A DNA stretch of 7,334 nucleotides from Campylobacterota bacterium (GCA_030595845.1 JAUVCL010000100.1:1-7334), one strand, 5' to 3'; counted from the stretch's first letter, positions 1-4,983 are shown. Notes: generated by a model not told the origin, from the sequence alone. Program-made: numbers and translations.

Positions 1-80
1 ACTTTTGTCATAGCTTGAACAACTGTCAATCCACCAAGTCCAGAGTCAAAGACACCTATCTTTAATTTCTCATTCCTCAT
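1..80 (-). CDS. murI: Glutamate racemase, N-terminal 26 codons (partial, runs off left edge)
   Basis: The reading frame begins at ATG 80-78 and translates as M-R-N-E-K-L-K-I-G-V-F-D-S-G-L-G-G-L-T-V-V-Q-A-M-T-K. The KIGVFDSGLGGLTV stretch is the signature N-terminus of glutamate racemase, which converts L-glutamate to D-glutamate for peptidoglycan in the cytoplasm. The Asp of FDSG is a conserved active-site residue of the family; the catalytic cysteines lie beyond the window. No ATG, GTG or TTG lies closer to the conserved block, and the next upstream in-frame codon triplet is a stop at 86-84, so the start is forced. Start and Shine-Dalgarno both sit in the heptamer array at 61-95: the GAGG two units upstream is 8 nt from the ATG. 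The extra residues RNEKL before KIGV are therefore repeat-derived. It lies 34 bp downstream of rho on the same strand and is probably co-transcribed with it, an order I recall from Helicobacter pylori. Confidence 0.9.
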   Translation of the reverse strand, partial: MRNEKLKIGVFDSGLGGLTVVQAMTK

Positions 81-95
81 TCCTCATTCCTCATT
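61..95. repeat. Tandem heptamer array containing the murI start site
   Basis: On the plus strand the bases read in register TTTAATT, TCTCATT, then CCTCATT three times, so the last four units are nearly identical. On the coding (minus) strand each full unit is ATGAGGA and so carries both an ATG and a Shine-Dalgarno-like AGGA. The four ATGs are at 94-92, 87-85, 80-78 and 73-71; only 80-78 is in frame with murI. The first 14 bases of the array, 61-74, recur exactly at 4993-5006. Confidence 0.9.
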
Positions 96-98
96 TGC

Positions 99-114
99 TA
101 AAGGCAAGCCTTTA
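99..114 (-). other. Short hairpin directly after the rho stop codon
   Basis: TAAAGGC at 99-105 and GCCTTTA at 108-114 are perfect reverse complements separated by two bases, which would fold as about six pairs with a four-base loop. It abuts the rho stop codon (117-115) and precedes the murI ribosome-binding array. No T-run follows on either strand, so it is not a standard intrinsic terminator. It could be a processing or stability element in a rho-murI transcript; this is inference. Confidence 0.4.
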
Positions 115-1443
115 TCATGCACCTTCATTCATAATAGAAAGAAATTCTTCATTAGATTTTGTTTTCATCATTTTAGAGAAAAGGAATTTAAGACCTTCCA
201 CCTCTTCCATGTTTTGCATGGCATTTCTAAGCGCCCAAACTTTTTGTAAGGTCTCTGCATCCACCATGAGTTCTTCTTTTCTTGTACCGGACTTCGTCAC
301 ATCGATCGCAGGGTAAATACGTCTTTCAGAGACATGTCGACTGAGTATCACTTCAGAGTTACCTGTCCCTTTAAACTCTTCAAAAATAACCTCATCCATA
401 CGGCTACCTGTCTCAATAAGTGCTGTAGCAATAATGGTCAATGAACCACCATGTTCGATATTTCTTGCTGCACCAAAGAAACGTTTTGGTTTATGTAAAG
501 CATTCGCATCCACACCACCGGAAAGTACTTTTCCTGAACTAGGTGTAACCGTATTGTATGCACGTGCAAGTCTTGTAATGGAATCGAGTAGTATCACAAC
601 ATCCATACCCATCTCCACACGTCTTTTTGCTTTTTCTATCACCATTTCTGCTGTACGCACATGGTTTTGTGCAGGAAGGTCAAATGTAGAAGCATACACT
701 TCACCTTTAACCGAACGTTGCATATCGGTTACCTCTTCAGGTCTCTCATCAACAAGCAGTACCATAAGCGATGCATCTGGGTTATTGTGAGTGATTCCGT
801 GAGCAAGTTCTTTAAGAAGTTCTGTCTTACCCGTTCTTGGAGGAGCCACAACCAGTGCTCTTTGTCCCTTACCTATAGGCGTAAAAAGGTCCAGTACACG
901 TCCTGTCATCCTTACAGGGTTATACTCGAGTTTAAGTTGTTCAGAGGCATACAATGGTGTCAAGTTCTCAAAAAGAGGTCTCTGTTTTGATTTCTCAGGG
1001 GCTACATAGTTGATCGCTTCAATCTTAAGAAGCGCATAATATTTCTCCTGATCTTTAGGCGAACGTACCTGACCTGTAACGATATCACCGTTTCTCAGTG
1101 CAAAACGTTTTACCTGTGTACCAGATACATACGTATCATTGCTCGAGTTTGCAAAGTTCCCGTCTATCGAACGTAAAAAGCCATACCCATCATTCATTAT
1201 TTCAAGAATACCCGTATAGAGGATGAAACCTCCCTGGCTCACTTGTGATTTAAGAATTTCAAAGATAAGGTCTTTACGCTGAAATTCATTTGGATTTTCA
1301 ACTTTGACTTCTTTTGCTATAGTCACAAGTTCTGTTTGTGGGAGTTTTTGGAGGTTTTCTATCTTGTAGCCATCGACGGGTACGTGTGTTCTGTTCTTTC
1401 TGTTGGCATTATTGCCATTAGAAGATTTTTTATTTTCGCTCAT
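115..1443 (-). CDS. rho: Transcription termination factor Rho
   Basis: This is a 442-residue hexameric RNA-dependent ATPase helicase that releases RNA polymerase from untranslated transcripts. A lysine/asparagine-rich N-terminal extension (about 1-25) is followed by the Rho N-terminal helical domain (about 28-65). The cold-shock-like RNA-binding domain follows (about 73-148), with an RNP1-like DGYGFLR at 85-91. The ATPase core has Walker A APPRTGKT at 200-207, Walker B VVILLDS at 282-288, the Q-loop region SGGVDANALHKPKRFFGAARN around 308-328, and an R-loop TGSRMDEVIFEEFKGTGN around 345-362. All key residues are present. I chose ATG 1443-1441 because AGAGGA stands 3 nt upstream of it. An in-frame ATG at 1491, which would add 16 residues, has no Shine-Dalgarno. 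Length fits Campylobacterota Rho (about 430-440 aa as I recall). It has its own likely promoter at 1517-1522 and is divergent from ccoI, separated by one small gene. Confidence 0.97.
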   Translation of the reverse strand: MSENKKSSNGNNANRKNRTHVPVDGYKIENLQKLPQTELVTIAKEVKVENPNEFQRKDLIFEILKSQVSQGGFILYTGILEIMNDGYGFLRSIDGNFANSSNDTYVSGTQVKRFALRNGDIVTGQVRSPKDQEKYYALLKIEAINYVAPEKSKQRPLFENLTPLYASEQLKLEYNPVRMTGRVLDLFTPIGKGQRALVVAPPRTGKTELLKELAHGITHNNPDASLMVLLVDERPEEVTDMQRSVKGEVYASTFDLPAQNHVRTAEMVIEKAKRRVEMGMDVVILLDSITRLARAYNTVTPSSGKVLSGGVDANALHKPKRFFGAARNIEHGGSLTIIATALIETGSRMDEVIFEEFKGTGNSEVILSRHVSERRIYPAIDVTKSGTRKEELMVDAETLQKVWALRNAMQNMEEVEGLKFLFSKMMKTKSNEEFLSIMNEGA

Positions 1444-1516
1444 ATGTCCTCTTGTTTTGAATATGCATGATGGAGATTGTACGTTAGCCATACATTATGC
1501 TACGTGTAGTGATGTC

Positions 1517-1522
1517 ATTATA
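1517..1522 (-). promoter_or_regulatory. Probable -10 box for rho
   Basis: On the minus strand the sequence reads GGATTATAATGACA, with a perfect TATAAT at 1522-1517. No convincing -35 TTGACA lies 16-18 bases upstream, which is usual for Campylobacterota sigma-70 promoters. Transcription would begin near 1510, giving a leader of roughly 67 nt before the rho ATG. Rho leaders in some bacteria mediate autoregulation, but nothing specific can be read here. Confidence 0.6.
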
Positions 1523-1566
1523 ATCCTTTTTGGCTGAAGTTATAATTAAAGGGATCACGCAAAGAT

Positions 1567-1956
1567 TTAGGATAGAGCATAAAAGAGTAATGGCGGGTAC
1601 ATCGCCACTCCCAGGAGAAAAAAGTATGAAGGCATTTCCCACGCTAACATTTCTGAGATCTCCCCAGAGACTTCACCTTCTATAAATACTTTTTTAATGA
1701 GTTCGATCTTGTAGAAGATGTCAAAGACCTTGATGGCTAATAAAAATACCATACTCACGTTAAGTACACCCGTAAGCAATACGATAAACAAGATAACATA
1801 AAAGCCTGGCTGTATCAGAAAAAAGAGAAAAATACTTTTTTGGTAATAGGCATAAAGCTTTTCTAAAACACCTAAAAGTGTTTCTGAACGCTGCGTGTAT
1901 GCTTCAAAAAGTTCTGCCAATAGAAGTATGAGGGTAAAGAGTAGTACATTTTCCAT
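1567..1956 (-). CDS. Uncharacterised small inner-membrane protein
   Basis: I do not recognise this 129-residue protein. Hydrophobic stretches suggest three to four membrane helices: about 3-19 (VLLFTLILLLAEL), 41-61, 63-82 and 109-128. Between the first two is an amphipathic segment with Tyr and Lys (TQRSETLLGVLEKLYAYYQK). A polar loop with several acidic residues follows at about 84-108 (KIELIKKVFIEGEVSGEISEMLAWE). There are no cysteines and no recognised catalytic or metal-binding motif. The start at 1956 has no Shine-Dalgarno, and a TAAAAT box ends only 6 nt upstream, so the mRNA may be nearly leaderless. The gene lies between rho (same strand, 123 bp downstream) and the divergent ccoI. 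The hydrophobicity pattern and the absence of a better overlapping frame support a real gene. A role in membrane or respiratory function would be guesswork from position alone. Confidence 0.75.
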   Translation of the reverse strand: MENVLLFTLILLLAELFEAYTQRSETLLGVLEKLYAYYQKSIFLFFLIQPGFYVILFIVLLTGVLNVSMVFLLAIKVFDIFYKIELIKKVFIEGEVSGEISEMLAWEMPSYFFLLGVAMYPPLLFYALS

Positions 1957-1960
1957 AGGG

Positions 1961-1988
1961 GAATTTTACCCATATTTGGATAAAATTC
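1961..1988. promoter_or_regulatory. 28-bp dyad with divergent -10-like boxes between the membrane gene and ccoI
   Basis: GAATTTTACCCA at 1961-1972 and TGGATAAAATTC at 1977-1988 form an inverted repeat matching at 11 of 12 positions around the spacer TATT. Each arm carries an outward-facing TAAAAT: 1968-1963 on the minus strand for the membrane protein and 1981-1986 on the plus strand for ccoI. The plus-strand box would start transcription near 1993, about 50 nt before the ccoI start. The minus-strand box would start almost at the ATG of the membrane gene. It could be a symmetric divergent promoter, an operator, or both. Confidence 0.5.
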
Positions 1989-2032
1989 ACACAATTGAAT
2001 CCGCAATACTCGTACCGTGGATGACACAGACT

Positions 2033-2038
2033 AAAGGA
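2033..2038 (+). promoter_or_regulatory. Ribosome-binding site that fixes the TTG start of ccoI
   Basis: AAAGGA lies 7 nt before TTG 2046-2048. The nearest ATG (2060) is out of frame. The first in-frame ATG (2097) would remove the conserved Cys-x-x-Cys at residues 6-9, so the TTG is the best start. Confidence 0.75.
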
Positions 2039-2045
2039 ATCAACC

Positions 2046-4460
2046 TTGGCCCAACTAGCATGTACACATTGTAATCTTACATTTTCTGAAGATATCATGA
2101 TCACAGAAAAACAAGAAGATAAACAACTCTCTTTTTGCTGTAAAGGCTGCCAGGGGGTTTACCATCTTTTAAATGCTGAAGGCTTAGATACTTTTTATGA
2201 TAAATTGGGAGATACCAAACTTCACCCTGCAAGCCAAAACAGTGAAGATCTTGAAAAGTTTGACCTTGAAGGGTTTAAAAACAAATATATTCGCACAGAT
2301 GAAGATGGGCTGTGTGAGATCAACCTCATTATCGAAGGCATACACTGTTCTGCCTGTGTCTGGCTCAATGAAAAGGTATTACACAAAACAGATGGTGTTA
2401 TAGAAACAAGTATCAACTACACCAACAACAAGGCCAAAGTAGTTTGGGATCCTGAAGTGCTTAAACTCTCACATATTATAAAAACGATTCGCTCCATCGG
2501 CTACAATGCCTATCCCTATGATCCGAAGCTACAGGAAGAACGTGCCATTTCTACACGTAAGACTTACTATACACGTATTTTAGTGGCTGTGTTTGGTGCT
2601 ATGAACATTATGTGGCTGGCAATTGCCCATTATGCAGGGTATTTTGGTGGGATACAGCAATCATTTAAAGACATCCTCAATGTTGCTGAGTTTATACTGG
2701 CCACACCTGTACTGTTTTACTCCGGATGGATCTTTTTCAGGGGTGCCTACTATGGGTACAAAAACAACATCGTTAACATGGACACGCTAGTTGCTTCAGG
2801 AGCACTCTCTGCCTACATTTACTCTATCTATGCAATGATAAGCCAAGAAGGTGAAGTCTATTTTGATTCTGTGGTCATGATCATCACTTTTGTACTGGTA
2901 GGGAAATACCTTGAAGTACTGAGTAAAAAACATGCTGTAGATACCCTTGACGGGATCATGGGAAGCACCCCAACTGAAGTCACTTTAATAGATGCAGGTG
3001 TCAAGTCTTTGGTCTCGGTTGAAAATGTTGTCATAGGGGATATCATAGAACTGAAACCCGGTGAAAAAGTTGTGATAGACGGTGAAGTAATCTGGGGACA
3101 AGGTTCATTTGATGAATCTTCACTTACAGGGGAAAATGAACCTCTCTTTAAAAAGCAAGGTGACCCTGTTTTAAGTGGTTCCCTCTGCCTGGATTCTATT
3201 TTACATTACACTGCAAGCAAAGATGCTTCAAATTCTATGCTTACATCCATCGTCAATCTTCTGGAAGAGTCTATCACTAAAAAACCTCGCATAGAACAAC
3301 TGGCAAACACGATATCAGGGTATTTTTCAACGATCATCCTACTCATCGCGCTGCTCACTTTTATAGGATGGTACTTTTGGGCTGACAGTTTTGAACATGC
3401 CCTCATCGTAGGTATCTCGGTGATCGTCATTGCCTGTCCCTGTGCATTGGGATTGGCTACACCTATGGCAACACTAGTGGGTATCAGTATCGCTGCAAAA
3501 AGAGGTATACTCTTTAAAGAAGCTTCTTTTTTGGAAACCATGGCAAAAAGCGACATACTGGCATTAGACAAAACAGGTACCATCACAGAAGGTAAGCCTT
3601 CTGTCGTCAACGTAGAATACTTTGCAGACCTTGATCCTTCCCTACTCCATGCGCTTGTGAGTACATCCAATCATCCTATATCAAAAGGCATCGCAGGGTA
3701 TCTTGAAAAAACCTATGAAGATCTTTCTACACTTAACCTTGAAGATATCAAATCCATTGAAGCCAAAGGTTTAAAAGCCCGCTATCAAGGCCAAGAACTT
3801 ATCGGTGGGAATGCCTCATTGTTACAGACAAAAAACCTCTCTGTTGATGGCAATTCCCAAAATGCACTTTTCTTTTTTGCCATAGATCAAACAGTAGTCG
3901 CCCGTTTTGAACTGAGTGACACGATACGCGAGGGAGCAAAAGAAGCCATCCAAAATATACAGGCTCTTGGAGTAGAAGTGGTCATGCTCACAGGAGATCA
4001 TGAGCAGAGTGCCCAAAAGGTAGCCCAACAAGTAGGCATAACGAACATCCATGCTAAACTTCTTCCACAAGATAAAGCAGCTAAAATAGATCAGTTTCAT
4101 CAAGATGGACATGTCGTTGTCATGGTTGGAGACGGGATCAATGATGCCATAGCACTTGCCTCTTCAGACATCGCCATAGCTATGGGAAATGGTGCAGATG
4201 TCGCTATATCAGTCAGTGATATTGTACTTTTAGATGAAAAACCTATGAGTATCTATGATGCTTACAAACTTTCGCGTAGGACGTATGCTGCTGTCAAAGA
4301 AAACTTAGGCTTTTCATTACTCTATAATGTTATTGCAGTACCATTAGCTGTTATGGGCTTTGTCAATCCTCTCGTTGCAGCTCTCTCCATGTCTTTAAGT
4401 TCATTGGTTGTGGTGGGAAACTCTATGAGGATCAAATTTTTGAAATTCAAAAAAGCGTAG
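2046..4460 (+). CDS. ccoI: Cu(+)-exporting P1B-type ATPase for cbb3 oxidase assembly (CcoI/FixI type)
   Basis: This 804-residue inner-membrane pump uses ATP to move Cu(+) out of the cytoplasm for maturation of cbb3-type cytochrome c oxidase. An N-terminal cysteine-rich metal-binding domain (CxxC 6-9, CCKGCQG 31-37) is characteristic of the CcoI branch. It is followed by an HMA domain (about 91-158) with GIHCSAC at 98-104. The actuator loop has TGEN at 361-364. The membrane metal site CPC is at 464-466, the phosphorylated Asp is D508 in DKTGT, the HP dipeptide is at 543-544, TGD at 649-651 and GDGIND at 695-700. Tyr-Asn at 760-761 in the seventh helix and MSLSS at 782-786 in the eighth are the Cu(+) signature. 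It starts at TTG, justified by AAAGGA 7 nt upstream. Its stop codon TAG lies in the left end of a palindromic element. The next gene is ccoS, its usual partner. Two family motifs differ slightly: TGEN instead of TGES, and GDGINDAIAL where Cu pumps usually have GDGxNDAPAL. Confidence 0.95.
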   Translation: MAQLACTHCNLTFSEDIMITEKQEDKQLSFCCKGCQGVYHLLNAEGLDTFYDKLGDTKLHPASQNSEDLEKFDLEGFKNKYIRTDEDGLCEINLIIEGIHCSACVWLNEKVLHKTDGVIETSINYTNNKAKVVWDPEVLKLSHIIKTIRSIGYNAYPYDPKLQEERAISTRKTYYTRILVAVFGAMNIMWLAIAHYAGYFGGIQQSFKDILNVAEFILATPVLFYSGWIFFRGAYYGYKNNIVNMDTLVASGALSAYIYSIYAMISQEGEVYFDSVVMIITFVLVGKYLEVLSKKHAVDTLDGIMGSTPTEVTLIDAGVKSLVSVENVVIGDIIELKPGEKVVIDGEVIWGQGSFDESSLTGENEPLFKKQGDPVLSGSLCLDSILHYTASKDASNSMLTSIVNLLEESITKKPRIEQLANTISGYFSTIILLIALLTFIGWYFWADSFEHALIVGISVIVIACPCALGLATPMATLVGISIAAKRGILFKEASFLETMAKSDILALDKTGTITEGKPSVVNVEYFADLDPSLLHALVSTSNHPISKGIAGYLEKTYEDLSTLNLEDIKSIEAKGLKARYQGQELIGGNASLLQTKNLSVDGNSQNALFFFAIDQTVVARFELSDTIREGAKEAIQNIQALGVEVVMLTGDHEQSAQKVAQQVGITNIHAKLLPQDKAAKIDQFHQDGHVVVMVGDGINDAIALASSDIAIAMGNGADVAISVSDIVLLDEKPMSIYDAYKLSRRTYAAVKENLGFSLLYNVIAVPLAVMGFVNPLVAALSMSLSSLVVVGNSMRIKFLKFKKA

Positions 4461-4558
4461 GGTCGGTTGCCCAGAGGAAATGCCCTTGGGGTATACCGAC
4501 CACACACACATATTAAATAAGATATAATATACCCAAATGGTCGATAAACCGACCCTAC
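4457..4558. repeat. REP/BIME-like palindromic element between ccoI and ccoS
   Basis: The element is bounded by a perfect 12-bp inverted repeat, GTAGGGTCGGTT at 4457-4468 and AACCGACCCTAC at 4547-4558. The left half is GTAG followed at once by a hairpin. Its outer stem is GGTCGGT 4461-4467 with ACCGACC 4495-4501; its inner stem is CCCAGAGG 4470-4477 with CCCTTGGG 4483-4490, with one wobble and one mismatch around an AAATG loop. The right half, read on the minus strand, is also GTAG followed by a hairpin (GGTCG 4554-4550 with CGACC 4543-4539). A GTAG foot next to a hairpin is the hallmark of REP sequences mobilised by RAYT (TnpA-REP) transposases, and two in inverted orientation form a BIME. 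The two hairpins differ in length. No target-site duplication is evident. The TAG of the left GTAG is the ccoI stop codon. Confidence 0.7.
4523..4528 (+). promoter_or_regulatory. Possible -10 box for ccoS inside the palindromic element
   Basis: A perfect TATAAT in the context AAGATATAATATACCC lies between the two hairpins, 43 bp before the ccoS ATG. No -35 box is seen. Transcription from here would start near 4535 and run through the right-hand hairpin before the ccoS ribosome-binding site. Read-through from ccoI is an equally plausible source of ccoS mRNA. Confidence 0.45.
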
Positions 4559-4571
4559 AGAGGAAAGAAGT

Positions 4572-4823
4572 ATGAGCGAAAACATCGTTGTATTAATGAT
4601 AGGTATCTCAACCTTATTGGGGGCTATCGGATTAGGCGCTTTAATTTGGGCGGTAAGAACAGGTCAATTTGATGACCATAGCAAGTTCATCGATGCTGTA
4701 CATCATGACAATGAAGAAGACCTTCAAGATGCTGCCATGATGCAAGCAAAGAAAAAAGCCTATAAAGAAAAAATGAAACAGGAAAGATTGGAAAAAGAAA
4801 GAAACTACAGACCTGCAGACTAG
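4572..4823 (+). CDS. ccoS: cbb3-type cytochrome oxidase assembly protein CcoS
   Basis: This is an 83-residue single-span inner-membrane protein. An N-terminal helix (about 5-27) runs into the family signature WAVRTGQFDD at 26-35, which is diagnostic for CcoS. CcoS is needed for cofactor insertion (heme and copper) into the CcoN subunit of cbb3 oxidase, and its gene usually follows ccoI, as it does here. AGGA at 4561-4564 stands 7 nt before the ATG. The tail after residue 36 is long for the family and highly charged: an acidic patch (HHDNEEDLQD) and then a Lys/Glu-rich probably helical stretch (KKKAYKEKMKQERLEKERN). Many CcoS proteins are nearer 45-70 residues. The oxidase genes ccoNOPQ are not in this window. 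The stop codon shares its last base with the first base of a heptamer array. Confidence 0.92.
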   Translation: MSENIVVLMIGISTLLGAIGLGALIWAVRTGQFDDHSKFIDAVHHDNEEDLQDAAMMQAKKKAYKEKMKQERLEKERNYRPAD

Positions 4824-4850
4824 TGCTATGTGCTATGTGCTATGTGCTAT
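4823..4850. repeat. Perfect tandem heptamer array, GTGCTAT x4
   Basis: Four identical copies of GTGCTAT occupy 28 bp. The first base of the array is the last base of the ccoS stop codon TAG. It opens a 231-bp stretch (4824-5054) without a gene, which contains this array, two further heptamer arrays and a possible promoter. I see no GC-rich hairpin with a T-run in that stretch. Confidence 0.95.
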
Positions 4851-4923
4851 TATTTCATAGTCTTGTTCATGCCTTTACTTCATTTTAAAGATTCTATTCA
4901 AAATTCACATTTTTTGTTCTTTC

Positions 4924-4951
4924 GTAACACGTAATACATAGTACTTAACAC
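4924..4951. repeat. Degenerate heptamer array, GTAACAC-like x4
   Basis: Four consecutive 7-bp units in register read GTAACAC, GTAATAC, ATAGTAC and TTAACAC. All end in AC and differ from each other at only a few positions. The sequence matches a decayed tandem heptamer and resembles short tandem heptamers seen between genes in other bacteria. It lies in the gap between ccoS and the outer-membrane protein gene. Confidence 0.6.
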
Positions 4952-4983
4952 TTCTGTGCATTTCAATGAGAATAAATCCATAA

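Noticed and set aside
434..790. 118-codon open frame on the plus strand opposite rho
   Set aside because: It is a shadow of the rho ATPase core, with Ser/Thr-rich translation and no ribosome-binding site of note.
1444..1491. 16-residue N-terminal extension of Rho from ATG 1491
   Set aside because: No Shine-Dalgarno precedes that ATG, whereas AGAGGA precedes ATG 1443; the extension shows no resemblance to Rho.
3206..3670. 154-codon open frame on the minus strand inside ccoI
   Set aside because: It is antisense to well-conserved ATPase motifs (CPC, DKTGT region) and its translation has no recognisable domain; long antisense frames are common opposite real genes.
3822..4112. Open frame on the minus strand within ccoI, and a similar one at 6921-7241 within the phosphohexomutase gene
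   Set aside because: Both are opposite conserved coding sequence and their translations show no family features.
4501..4510. CA dinucleotide run inside the palindromic element as a phase-variation tract
   Set aside because: Five repeats is short, and it lies outside any reading frame or promoter spacer that it could clearly switch.
4480..4527. 15-codon leader-peptide-like frame beginning in the left hairpin of the palindromic element
   Set aside because: The purine-rich AGAGG is only 2 nt from the ATG, and the ATG lies in a hairpin loop; composition is not that of an attenuator peptide.
4857..4923. Intrinsic terminator after ccoS (T-run near 4910)
   Set aside because: The T-run is not preceded by a GC-rich stem; I could not build a stable hairpin in front of it.
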